From Anaerococcus porci (GTDB lineage Bacteria > Bacillota > Clostridia > Tissierellales > Peptoniphilaceae), in NCBI RefSeq assembly GCF_009696575.1, contig NZ_VULQ01000013.1, forward strand, positions 1 through 50,263: 50,263 nt of DNA, written 5' to 3'. Below are positions 36,237-44,321 of this stretch, piece by piece; within the stretch, counting starts at the first letter, position 1, and each line of letters opens with the position of its first letter. A program made the translations under genes and the position numbers. The notes below the pieces were generated by a model. The model worked only from the letters and a program-made list of their open reading frames with translations. It was not told the origin of the DNA and ran no database searches.

Positions 36237-36851
36237 TCCTAAGATTTTTTAAAAAACTGTTTTATTTCAAAGGTTTAGCTTGTTAGAATAGACAACTGGC
36301 AAAGAGTTTAAAAAGAATAAATTCAACAATAGCTTCAAGTGGCTTTAAAAAAATAAAAAAATTAGACCGTAGCTTAGTTGTTACGGTCTTTTGCGTCTAT
36401 TTATGTTTTTTCAGGAAACGTAATTTCTTAGGAAAATGTAATTTCCAATTTTTAAATCTTTTGTTATATAGAAAATTCTAAGACATCGAATTTATTAAAA
36501 AGAAAAACTTATAAAATAGAATAGAAAAAATTAGCTAAAAATATATTTAACAGAGAAAAAATTCTATATAGTCGACCTCAAACCATTTAGAACTCTAGAA
36601 TTACTGTTTTTAAATTTAATAAATAATATTAATCAAATAACTAAAGTTACAAATACAATTAACCTTATTAGAAAAAGAATATTGACTATATGAAGGAAAA
36701 ATTGAAGAGTTATCTAATAAATTATGGAATGTGTATATATATTATTACGAAAATAAACTTTATGAATCCATGCAATTAAAGAATCTTATACCTATAAGAA
36801 GTTTAAATTTATTGTATAATATAATTTAAGAAAGTTAATTGGATTTTAAAG
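36237..36851. other. Gene-poor AT-rich junction between guaA and the restriction locus
   Basis: About 600 bp with stops in all frames. It contains the terminator at 36364-36393 and a segment at 36310-36339 resembling 43782-43811. A TATAAT lies at 36815-36820, upstream of the broken regulator. No intact gene was recognised; short frames look like decayed coding DNA. Confidence 0.5.
36364..36393 (+). terminator. Probable terminator downstream of guaA
   Basis: AGACCGTA pairs with TACGGTCT, followed by TTTTG. It is 128 bp after the guaA stop. Confidence 0.65.
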
Positions 36852-37090
36852 GTGCTTGGCACAAGGAGTAAAGAAAAGCCTAGCTTTGAAAAAAATATTT
36901 TTAAGATAGACCAAGTTTTAGAAGAAAAAATATAAGTAAAAATAAATTAGAAAAGTGTGCAAATCAACAAAGGACGCAACTTAATTCTTATTGCAATAAT
37001 AAAGTAAAAAGGATTGACTTAGAAACACTTTCAAAGATATGTTATGTTCTTGATTGCAGGATTGAAGATATAGTGGAGTATCAAAAATGA
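36852..37090 (+). pseudogene. Frameshifted XRE-type regulator in front of the restriction locus
   Basis: One frame from a GTG at 36852 reads through FKIDQVLEEK and then hits a stop. Near 36925 the reading moves by one base into ISKNKLEKCANQQRTQLNSY, IDLETLSKICYVLDC and IEDIVEYQK. Joined, these make a complete small Cro/CI-type helix-turn-helix protein (about 80 residues). Its TGA overlaps the ATG of the next gene (ATGA), so it was translationally coupled to the restriction enzyme. Such regulators often control restriction-modification genes. A sequencing error at the A-rich site (GAAGAAAAAATATAAG) is possible. Confidence 0.65.
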
Positions 37091-39060
37091 AGTTAAAAGA
37101 AAAAAGTACAGATTTATGGGTCTATGATTTATTAAAAGAGGCAGAATTAAATTTAGATGCACAAGGTTCTAACATAAAAGAAATAGATGAGGCGCTTAAA
37201 ACTGCGTCTAAAAGAGGAACTGGGAAAGTAGGGTTTCCTGAATATGTAGGAATAGTTAAAGACTTTATTATTGTTATTGAAGATAAAAGTTCTATTTCTA
37301 TGCATGAAAAAAGAACAGAAGAAGAAATCTTAGCAGAAGATATTACTTCTATTTGTGATTATGCTGTTAATGGTGCTTTATTTTATGGAAAACACCTAAT
37401 AAAAAATACTTCTTATACAAAAGTAATAGCTATTGGAGTTTCTGGAAATGAGAAAAAGCATAGAATCAGTCCTATATTTGTTAATGATAGAATGGACTAC
37501 TATGAACTTCCTGAAATAGAAACATTTATTTCCTTTAGCGAAGATAATATTTACGAATATTACACAAAAGAAATCTTAAACGAAAATACAGATTTTGAAA
37601 AAGAAACTAAAGAAATTTTAAGAGATGCAGCATTATTACATGAAGATTTAAGAAATTATGGTTCAATTCAAGATAAAGATAAACCATTGATTGTTTCAGG
37701 GATTCTACTTGCCCTTAGAGAAATAGAATATGGGAATTTTTCTATTGACATGCTAACGGGCGATTCTAAAAAAACAGATGGGCAAAAGATTTATGATGCT
37801 ATTAAAGATAACTTAAATAGAGCGAATGTATCTCCTGATGTAAAAAGAGATAAATTATTAAATCAATTTTCGGTGATTAAAGATACTACAAAAATTAATC
37901 AAATAGATACTAATCTAGGGAAAACACCAAATAGACATTATACAGAATTCCTATATAAAAGTATATTTCAATCAATTAGATTTCATCAAAGTGGAGAAGA
38001 TTATTTAGGAAGATTCTATGGGGAATTTATGTCTTATTCTGGTGGAGATGGGCAATCTCTGGGAATAATATTAACCCCAAGACACATTACAGAACTGTTT
38101 TGTGATTTATTAGATTTAAAACATACTGATAAAATAATGGATCCATGTTGTGGAACGGCAGGATTTTTAATTGCAGCTATGCATGATATGCTGCAAAAAA
38201 CAGATGATGATTTTGAAAAAGATAATATTAGAAAAAATCAACTATTTGGAATAGAAGATCAGTCGTATATGTTTACTATTGCTACTACGAATATGATTTT
38301 AAGAGGAGATGGCAAAAGTAATCTTGAAAATCAAGATTTCTTAAAACAAAATCCTGCTAAGCTACAATTAAAAGGCTGTACTGTTGGAATGATGAATCCC
38401 CCTTACTCTCAAGGGTCAAAAGATAATCCTAATTTATATGAAATATCTTTTACTGAACATTTACTTAATTCACTTGTAGAAGGAGCAAGAGTTGCAGTTA
38501 TTGTACCTCAATCTACAATGACAGGTAAGACAAAATACGAAAAAGAAACTAAGGCTAATATATTAAAACATCATACACTTGAAGGTGTAATAACCTTAAA
38601 TAAAAATACTTTTTATGGAGTTGGAACAAACCCATGCATAGCTATTTTTACTGCTGGTATACCTCACCATAAGGATAAAATTTGTAAATTTATTAATTTT
38701 GAAGACGATGGATATGAAGTTGCAAAGCATATTGGACTTATCGAAACTCCATCAGCAAAAGACAAAAAGCAACATCTTCTTGATGTATGGTTTGATAGAG
38801 TTGAAGCAGAAACAAAATTTTGCGTAAATACAACAATAGAAGCTGATGATGAGTGGTTACATTCGTTTTATTATTTTAATGATGAGATTCCAACAGATGA
38901 AGATTTTAAAAATACAATTGCTGATTATATTACATTTGAAGTTAATATGATTACTCATGGAAGAGGATATCTTTTTGGGGTTAAAGATGAAGAAGAGGAA
39001 TCATTTAACGATAATTCTTTATTAGCTGCTGAAGATAGTGAAGAATATGAAACAAAATAG
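37087..39060 (+). CDS. BcgI-like restriction-modification subunit (nuclease fused to N6-adenine methylase)
   Basis: The 657-residue protein has a possible PD-(D/E)xK nuclease domain at the N terminus: GFPEYVGIVKDFIIVIEDKS, with the E-D-K signature near residues 60-65. The middle and C-terminal parts are a gamma-class N6-adenine methylase: DPCCGTAGFLIAAM (SAM motif I) and NPPYSQ (catalytic motif IV). This fused layout, together with a separate specificity subunit, is that of type IIB enzymes such as BcgI, whose A subunit is of similar size. A conventional HsdM would lack the nuclease part. It overlaps the broken XRE upstream and the specificity gene downstream. Confidence 0.8.
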   Translation: MKLKEKSTDLWVYDLLKEAELNLDAQGSNIKEIDEALKTASKRGTGKVGFPEYVGIVKDFIIVIEDKSSISMHEKRTEEEILAEDITSICDYAVNGALFYGKHLIKNTSYTKVIAIGVSGNEKKHRISPIFVNDRMDYYELPEIETFISFSEDNIYEYYTKEILNENTDFEKETKEILRDAALLHEDLRNYGSIQDKDKPLIVSGILLALREIEYGNFSIDMLTGDSKKTDGQKIYDAIKDNLNRANVSPDVKRDKLLNQFSVIKDTTKINQIDTNLGKTPNRHYTEFLYKSIFQSIRFHQSGEDYLGRFYGEFMSYSGGDGQSLGIILTPRHITELFCDLLDLKHTDKIMDPCCGTAGFLIAAMHDMLQKTDDDFEKDNIRKNQLFGIEDQSYMFTIATTNMILRGDGKSNLENQDFLKQNPAKLQLKGCTVGMMNPPYSQGSKDNPNLYEISFTEHLLNSLVEGARVAVIVPQSTMTGKTKYEKETKANILKHHTLEGVITLNKNTFYGVGTNPCIAIFTAGIPHHKDKICKFINFEDDGYEVAKHIGLIETPSAKDKKQHLLDVWFDRVEAETKFCVNTTIEADDEWLHSFYYFNDEIPTDEDFKNTIADYITFEVNMITHGRGYLFGVKDEEEESFNDNSLLAAEDSEEYETK

Positions 39061-40117
39061 ATTATCTTTAAATGATGTGGAGTGGGGAGAGTTTAAGATA
39101 AAAGATATTTTTGAAGTTTATTTATCTAAAGGAGATAACAAGGCTGACTTATTAGATTGTGGAAATATACCTTTAATTTCTTCTGGGTTTAACAGTAATG
39201 GAATAACAAAATTTATTAATCGCGGTGATGGTATAAGTGAAATTATCCCTAAAAATACTATTACTGTTGATATGTTTGGTAAAGCCTTTTATCAAGATTT
39301 TGATTATTATGCTGTATCACATGGAAGAATTAATATCTTATCTCCTTTATATAACCTTAACAAAAATCATTTATTATTTTGTATAAATTCAATAGATAAT
39401 GCCACAAAGAATATTTTTTCTTATAATAGAATGTGTTCAAGTTCAAGATTAAGTAAATTAAAAATATTATTACCAGTGTGTAATAAAGGCAATCCCAACT
39501 GGCAATTTATGGAAGACTATATTAAGCAAGAGCAAAAAGACATTGCACAGAAAGTTATAGATTATTATGAGCAAAAAATGCTTGAAACATCTTTTGATTT
39601 AGTAGGACTTGAAGATGTTGAATGGAAAGAATTTAATTTCAATGATGTATTTAGGAAAATACAGAGAGGAAAAAGACTTAAAAAAGACGATCACATAGAT
39701 GGTAATACGCCATATATTTCTTCAACGTCTTTGAATAATGGCTTAGATGGATTTATTGGAAATTATGAAAATCTAAGGAAATTCAATAATAATATTACAC
39801 TTGCTAATAGTGGAAGTGTTGGCTCTTGCTTTTATCATGAATATGAGTATATAGCAAGCGACCATGTTACTTCCTTAACTTTGGATAAAGCTGATAAATA
39901 CATTTATCTATTTATGGCTACAATAGTGAAAAGACTCGAAGAAAAATATTCTTTCAATAGAGAAATAAATGACAAAAGAATAAAAAATGAAAAGTTTATC
40001 TTACCCACAGATAAAAATGGTGAACCTAACTGGGCATATATGAGCAAATTTATGCAAAAAATAGAAGCTGAAAATCTTCAAAAAGTGCTTGAATATATAT
40101 ATATATATATAAGTTAG
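39047..40117 (+). CDS. Specificity subunit, short-phase form with two recognition-like domains
   Basis: The 356-residue protein has two type I S-like target-recognition domains. The first begins DVEWGEFKIKDIFEV (to about residue 165), the second DVEWKEFNFNDVF (about 190-345). Each ends with a NPNW/EPNW block and a helical spacer. Two domains in about 350 residues is the size of the BcgI B subunit, so this form may be functional. The C terminus is YIYIYIS, encoded by the AT tract, and stops just after it. I start at the ATG 39047 overlapping the methylase gene; a GTG at 39038 is an alternative. Confidence 0.8.
   Translation: MKQNRLSLNDVEWGEFKIKDIFEVYLSKGDNKADLLDCGNIPLISSGFNSNGITKFINRGDGISEIIPKNTITVDMFGKAFYQDFDYYAVSHGRINILSPLYNLNKNHLLFCINSIDNATKNIFSYNRMCSSSRLSKLKILLPVCNKGNPNWQFMEDYIKQEQKDIAQKVIDYYEQKMLETSFDLVGLEDVEWKEFNFNDVFRKIQRGKRLKKDDHIDGNTPYISSTSLNNGLDGFIGNYENLRKFNNNITLANSGSVGSCFYHEYEYIASDHVTSLTLDKADKYIYLFMATIVKRLEEKYSFNREINDKRIKNEKFILPTDKNGEPNWAYMSKFMQKIEAENLQKVLEYIYIYIS
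40093..40111 (+). repeat. Dinucleotide tract (AT)9A in the specificity gene
   Basis: Nineteen bases of alternating A and T lie inside the coding frame. The upstream frame ends in TAG at 40115-40117. The downstream frame is one base away in phase, so loss of one AT unit (or gain of two) removes the stop and joins it. This is the classic form of a slipped-strand phase-variation tract. Confidence 0.9.
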
Positions 40118-40650
40118 CCATTTCTTATGAGAAAAAATTACTTCCACTTCACAAAAAAGAGTGGAAAGAATTTTGGCTTGAAGATATTGTTGATATTGAA
40201 TCAGGAAAAGATATTTATGAAAGGGAAAGAATTGATGGAAATATCCCTTATGTAACAGCAACAGCTCAAAATAATGGTATTGGTTATTTTGTTAATAATA
40301 TAAATAAAACTTTAGAAGAAAAAGCAATAAGTGTAAATCGAAATGGATCTGTAGGTTATGCTTTTTACCATGATTATAAAGCTTTATATGGAAATGATAC
40401 AAGAAAGCTAATTCCTAAATATAAAAACAAATATTCTTCTTTATTCTTAACAACAGTCATAACTAAACAAAAAGAAAAATATGGATATGGTTATAAAATG
40501 GGAACTGGAAGACTCAAAAGGCAAAAGATATTATTGCCTATCAATGAATTAGGAAATATTGATTTTGCTTATATGAAAAAATATATGCAAATAGGAGAAA
40601 TAAAAGAAGAGTACAAAATCCTAGACTACTATTACAAATTGTTGAATTGA
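40118..40650 (+). other. Out-of-frame third recognition domain (the extension in the other phase)
   Basis: This is an open frame without its own ribosome site that continues from the tract as LAISYEKKLLPLHKKEWKEF and ends at TGA 40648-40650. It encodes a full third S-like domain: KEWKEFWLEDIVDIESGK, GNIPYVTATAQNNGI, SVNRNGSVGYAFYHDY, LKRQKILLP and NIDFAYMKKYM. It parallels each of the two upstream domains, so it is preserved coding sequence rather than decay. With one AT unit less, a 533-residue protein would be made. A terminator follows directly. Confidence 0.8.
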
Positions 40651-40658
40651 TAAATTAG

Positions 40659-40691
40659 ACCGCAAGAATAGCATAAAACTTGCGGTTTTTT
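40659..40691 (+). terminator. Terminator of the restriction locus
   Basis: ACCGCAAG pairs with CTTGCGGT, followed by six T. Confidence 0.88.
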
Positions 40692-40722
40692 ATGTTAGAA
40701 AAAAATTTTTCAAAACAACAAC

Positions 40723-40770
40723 CTAAATCAATCTCAAAAGGTTGATTTAGACTTAAGAATAGTATATAAT
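40723..40770 (+). promoter_or_regulatory. Promoter and operator of the XRE-ImmA unit
   Basis: TTGATT (40742-40747), 17 bp, TATAAT (40765-40770). CTAAATCAA at 40723-40731 and TTGATTTAG at 40742-40750 form a 9-bp inverted repeat covering the -35, as expected for autorepression by the XRE protein encoded 20 bp downstream. Confidence 0.75.
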
Positions 40771-40790
40771 ATATGCAAGGAGGATTGAAT

Positions 40791-41150
40791 ATGCTTACAC
40801 AATTAGGAATTTTCTTAAGAAAATTAAGATTAGACCATGGCGAAATAATGAAAGAAATGGCAAAAAAACTTGATGTCAGCTCCTCATTTTTGTCAGCGGT
40901 TGAAAATGGTAAAAAGAAAATGCCAGATTCTTGGTATGAAATTATAGTTAACTTGTATAGTCTTGACCAAGAACAACAAGATAAATTAAAGAAATCTATA
41001 GAAGAATCTCAAAAATCAATAGAGATTAATTTGAATGATTTGAATTCTAAAAAGAGAAATTTAGTATTTTCATTTGCAAGAGAATTAGATAATTTAAATG
41101 AAGAAGAGGTGGATAAAATGAATTTATTTTTAAAAAAGGATGGTGAGTGA
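40791..41150 (+). CDS. XRE family transcriptional regulator (ImmR-like position)
   Basis: The 119-residue protein has an N-terminal helix-turn-helix (about 8-65) with MKEMAKKLDVSSSFLSAVENGKKK. A charged helical C-terminal part follows. The ATG at 40791 has AAGGAGG 9 bp upstream. It is followed by an ImmA-type peptidase gene overlapping by 11 bp, the pair used by ICEBs1-like elements and phages to control excision genes. The operator candidate suggests self-regulation. Confidence 0.85.
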   Translation: MLTQLGIFLRKLRLDHGEIMKEMAKKLDVSSSFLSAVENGKKKMPDSWYEIIVNLYSLDQEQQDKLKKSIEESQKSIEINLNDLNSKKRNLVFSFARELDNLNEEEVDKMNLFLKKDGE

Positions 41151-41688
41151 TATAGGCGGATATATAGCAGCTCCTTTATCTAGAAAGGATTTAAGAAGAA
41201 TGGCTTATGAGCTTAGAAAGTTATTTGGGTTTGAAAATAAGCTTGATTTTCCTATAGTACAAGTTATAGAATTTTTATCTAACAAAGGAGTGTTTAACTT
41301 AGAAATATGTTCTATTGATGAAATGGGGACAAAATATGGGGAAACTGTGCCGTAAGAAAACTTAATAAAATTACGAGAAGATATTTATGAGAAGGCTTGT
41401 GATAATGATGGATTTTCAAAATCAACATGTTCTCATGAATTACTTCATTGGTTAATACATGGAGAAGAAACAGTGTCTTTTTGTAGAAGAGAGGAAGATT
41501 TAATGAAAAGAAGAGTCTATGAAGATCCAGAGTGGCAAGCAAATTGCTTTGCTGGTGAGTTGCTTGTACCAAAACATATTGTAAAAGGCATGAGTATAGA
41601 TGAAATTATGGAAAAATGCAATGTGACTTATAGGATGGCTCAGTATCAATTAAGTAAGTATGAAGAAGAAGGATGGGGAAATGATTAG
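41140..41688 (+). pseudogene. ImmA/IrrE metallopeptidase gene interrupted by a nonsense codon
   Basis: The frame runs GGYIAAPLSRKDLRRMAYEL to YGETVP, then TAA at 41353-41355, then ENLIKLREDIYEKA, SKSTCSHELLHWLIHG (the HExxH zinc motif) and NCFAGELLVPKHI, with a final TAG at 41686-41688. There is no shift of frame, and both halves align to one normal ImmA protein of about 180 residues. Only the stop separates them. The front piece lacks the catalytic motif, so the product should be inactive unless the stop is read through. Inactive ImmA would leave the XRE repressor uncleaved. Confidence 0.75.
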
Positions 41689-41740
41689 AAAAGAAAAAAA
41701 CACACTTATTAGATTGTTGGCGCAAACTAAAGTATGTTCT

Positions 41741-41795
41741 TTAAACTGGATTTTATTTAATAATTCCAAATTAATTATATCAAATCCAGTTTTAA
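41741..41795 (+). repeat. Inverted repeat between the ImmA gene and the DUF4417 gene
   Basis: AAACTGGATTT and AAATCCAGTTT form an 11-bp stem around a 28-bp AT-rich loop, 30 bp before the DUF4417 start. It could be a regulatory hairpin or a weak terminator. Confidence 0.5.
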
Positions 41796-41825
41796 AAATC
41801 AATGATTTAAGAGCTGGAGGGTGTA

Positions 41826-42545
41826 ATGAGAAAAAAGCAAATCAAAACAGTTTTAAATGTTAAATTACCAAGAAAAGGTTTAAAAGATAATTTCAATGCA
41901 TTTATGGTTGAAAATTCGGAATTTGAAGGTAAAGATGATATTCCTATTTGTCCATCAACAATGATGAGATTTCCAACTAAAATTATAACATTTGAAGAAG
42001 CAAGAAAAGAAATAAAAAAAGAAGATCCCGATTTTAAAGCAACGGTATGTTTTAGTAAAGATGATTATAAGTTTGATTCAAAAAATAGTGGGATTTGGGT
42101 TAAACCTTATGAATGGCTAAAATTTTTAACACCATTTGAGGCGGTAGTGCAGCCAGATTTTTCCACTAATAGTGATTTTCCAAAAGTTATTGCTAAATAT
42201 AATACGTACAGAATGAGAACAGTTGGGTGTTTTCTTGCTAATAATGGTATTCCAGTCATTAATAATTATAGATCAAATGGAGTTTCTAGTTTTGATTATT
42301 GTACAGATGGGATTCCCGAAAATAGTTTAGTTTTTATAAGTACACATGGTTGTATTAGAGATAAATCTAATCGAGAAAGACTAAAACAAGGGCTAAATTA
42401 TCTAATTTTGAAGAAAAAACCATCTGCAATAGCGATTTATGGGAGAGTACCAAAAGAAGTAGCAAACACTTTAAATAGTAAAAAAATTCCTTTTAAAACC
42501 TATAAAACAGATTTAGATAGAAGATTGGAAGAGTCTTATGAGTAA
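41826..42545 (+). CDS. DUF4417 domain-containing protein
   Basis: The 239-residue protein matches what I know of DUF4417: DIPICPSTMMRFPTKII near residue 40, a middle part with KFLTPFEAVVQPDFS and YRMRTVGCFLANNGIPVINN, and VFISTHGCIRDKSNRERLKQGL with AIAIYGRVP near the C terminus. The function of the family is unknown; members turn up in phages and mobile islands. GGAGGG precedes the ATG. It overlaps the next gene by 8 bp (ATGAGTAA), so the three genes up to 43538 form one operon. Confidence 0.75.
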   Translation: MRKKQIKTVLNVKLPRKGLKDNFNAFMVENSEFEGKDDIPICPSTMMRFPTKIITFEEARKEIKKEDPDFKATVCFSKDDYKFDSKNSGIWVKPYEWLKFLTPFEAVVQPDFSTNSDFPKVIAKYNTYRMRTVGCFLANNGIPVINNYRSNGVSSFDYCTDGIPENSLVFISTHGCIRDKSNRERLKQGLNYLILKKKPSAIAIYGRVPKEVANTLNSKKIPFKTYKTDLDRRLEESYE

Positions 42546-42954
42546 ACCATCTTCAGGACTATTTCATGGAACTAATGGAGATAAAGAAGAATCTAAACAA
42601 ATAGAATTTAATTTATCAAATATAAATGATAATATCAAAAAATTAGAGAAAAAGTTTCAAAAAACTAAGTCTGGATATTTTGGTGAAAGTGGCAAAAGTT
42701 CTAAAGTAAGGGTAATAAAGTCTAATAATCAATATAAAACAGCTCAAGAATTTTGGAAAATGCTTTCTAAAGGCGGGAATATTAAAATATTACCTAATAA
42801 ACATGGATTATTAGTGAATTTTTCTGATGGTAGTTATGCGACTTATAGAGTTAAAACATCAACAAAAGATAGTCCTGCAATGGAAATTAATATTAAAAAT
42901 GCCAGCGATACTAAATCACAGAAAATTCATTTTATCTTAAAGGAGGATAATTAA
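42538..42954 (+). CDS. Small protein resembling a polymorphic-toxin C-terminal domain
   Basis: The 138-residue protein begins SKPSSGLFHGTNGDKEE, like the linker before toxin tips in Gram-positive secreted toxins. The rest (FGESGKSSKVRVIKS, YKTAQEFWKMLSKGG, SPAMEINI, QKIHFIL) resembles a domain I associate with C-terminal ends of such proteins. It has no signal peptide or trafficking domain, so it would be an orphan toxin module or a phage-derived protein. The following gene overlaps by one base, as immunity genes do. The toxin idea rests on resemblance and context; I give it limited weight. Confidence 0.4.
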   Translation: MSKPSSGLFHGTNGDKEESKQIEFNLSNINDNIKKLEKKFQKTKSGYFGESGKSSKVRVIKSNNQYKTAQEFWKMLSKGGNIKILPNKHGLLVNFSDGSYATYRVKTSTKDSPAMEINIKNASDTKSQKIHFILKEDN

Positions 42955-43538
42955 TGGGGTTAATTATTTCAGATAAGGGTTTAGAAACTTTAAAAAAGAT
43001 TAAGGGTAAAATAATATTAAATATATGTGCTGATGATTGGAAAGATTATAATAGAAGTTATGGAAATATAAAGATAGAATTACAAAACTGTTTTATAGAA
43101 ATAGAAAATGATTATAGATTAGTACCATATTTTGGAACAGAAGAAGAGTTGGCAGGCTATGACGCTAAAATATTGAAAGATAATAAGTTTGATTATTCTG
43201 TTATGGAAGAAGATCTCTATACAAAAGAAATTAATAAGCAAGTTGTAGGTATAAATATAATACGAGATACTATTATGATTGATTATAAAGATGAAGATAA
43301 AAATGAAGTTTATAAAATAGATCAAGCTATTATATTCGATTTTGGAATTATGAAATTTTGTATTTCGCAAACTTCCATTTTTACTCCTATGTCTAAAATA
43401 ACATTCTCTGAAGATGTTGAAATGGAAATAAAATCTATAGAAGAGGTAAAATCTGAGTGGATAGATGATGATTTAGATACTGAAGTAAAGTCTCCTAAAT
43501 ATAAGGTTCATGTAAAGCGAAAAATATTAGAATTATAG
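42954..43538 (+). CDS. Hypothetical protein, candidate immunity partner
   Basis: The 194-residue acidic protein has no membrane segment and no motif I recognise. It is predicted mostly beta in residues 15-150, with a Glu/Asp-rich C-terminal third. AGGAGG at 42941-42946 gives it a strong ribosome site, better than that of the overlapping upstream gene, as expected if an immunity protein must be in excess. Its function is unknown. Confidence 0.6.
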   Translation: MGLIISDKGLETLKKIKGKIILNICADDWKDYNRSYGNIKIELQNCFIEIENDYRLVPYFGTEEELAGYDAKILKDNKFDYSVMEEDLYTKEINKQVVGINIIRDTIMIDYKDEDKNEVYKIDQAIIFDFGIMKFCISQTSIFTPMSKITFSEDVEMEIKSIEEVKSEWIDDDLDTEVKSPKYKVHVKRKILEL

Positions 43539-43617
43539 ATAGTGGTTATGCATATATTAAAAAAGTATTGGTACTGGGACTGAAAATTTAAAAATATCCT
43601 ATAATTAGGTGGATTTA

Positions 43618-43755
43618 GTGATATTAGAAAAAATAAAATTATGTATTTTGAATGCTTCTGCACCACTCGTACATTTGCAAAAGAAGAGTGGGAGTAGTAG
43701 CAAAAAAATAAAAAATCTTGTAAATTCAATGGTTGCAGAAGATAAAAAACTGTAA
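43618..43755 (+). CDS. Possible 45-residue protein
   Basis: GTG start with TAGGTGG 5 bp upstream; the product contains LNASAPLVHLQKKSGSSSKK and ends VAEDKKL. No family is recognised. It may equally be the 3' end of a decayed gene, since the surrounding 340 bp (43539-43882) holds no other credible frame. Confidence 0.25.
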   Translation: MILEKIKLCILNASAPLVHLQKKSGSSSKKIKNLVNSMVAEDKKL

Positions 43756-43937
43756 TTGGGATTAAAATGGGAACATTTGTTAAAAAGAATAAATTGAATA
43801 ATAGTCCCAAGTGGTTTGCATTTGGACAAAAAATTAGGGGCTGTTGCAAAAGTCCTATCATAGAAAAAAGACGAGGAAAATATGAACTGCCCCCAAAAGT
43901 TGGACCTAAAAAACAACTTAAGGAGGTCAGTTTTTTA

Positions 43938-44321
43938 ATGGCAAAATACAGTACAGAATTTAAAATGATGGTCGTAAAAGAGTATCTAAAAAACACAATA
44001 GGATACAGTCAATTAGCTAAAAAATATAAAATACCACAAGAATGCATAGTAAGAAAATGGGTAAATGCGTACAAATCTCAAGGCTATGAAGGTCTAAAAG
44101 TGAAAAGAGAGAATACAAAATACACTTTGGAATTTAAACTAAATGTAGTAAACTTGTATCTAACAGGAGAAATGTCCTATCAAAGCCTAGCAAATGAACT
44201 TAAATTCAATAATCCAACTTTAATATCGAGATGGGTAATATATTTTAGAAAAAAGGGAATTGAAGGACTAAAATCAAAAAAACGAGGAAGACCTTTAAAT
44301 ATGCCTAAAAAATCAAACTAA
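43938..44321 (+). CDS. IS3-family transposase OrfA
   Basis: The 127-residue protein has two helix-turn-helix units (KYSTEFKMMVVKEYL with GYSQLAKKY, then KYTLEFKLNVVNLYL with SYQSLANEL), the IS150-type OrfA pattern. AAGGAGG lies 12 bp before the ATG. An A-rich slippery site near its end (CCTAAAAAATC, 44300-44310) would allow the programmed -1 shift into orfB. Confidence 0.85.
   Translation: MAKYSTEFKMMVVKEYLKNTIGYSQLAKKYKIPQECIVRKWVNAYKSQGYEGLKVKRENTKYTLEFKLNVVNLYLTGEMSYQSLANELKFNNPTLISRWVIYFRKKGIEGLKSKKRGRPLNMPKKSN

Noticed and set aside
40001-40261. An 86-codon minus-strand frame across the AT tract
   Set aside because: It is antisense to two conserved recognition domains and its product is low-complexity.
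41660-41863. A 67-codon frame between the ImmA relic and the DUF4417 gene
   Set aside because: It overlaps both neighbours, contains the inverted repeat at 41741-41795, and shows no family features.
43767-43937. An extended N terminus of the IS OrfA from 43767
   Set aside because: It would cross the IS inverted repeat and lacks the ribosome site; AAGGAGG points to the ATG at 43938.
43508-43996. A 162-codon frame on the minus strand near the IS
   Set aside because: It crosses the IS left end, has no ribosome site, and its composition is that of antisense AT-rich DNA.
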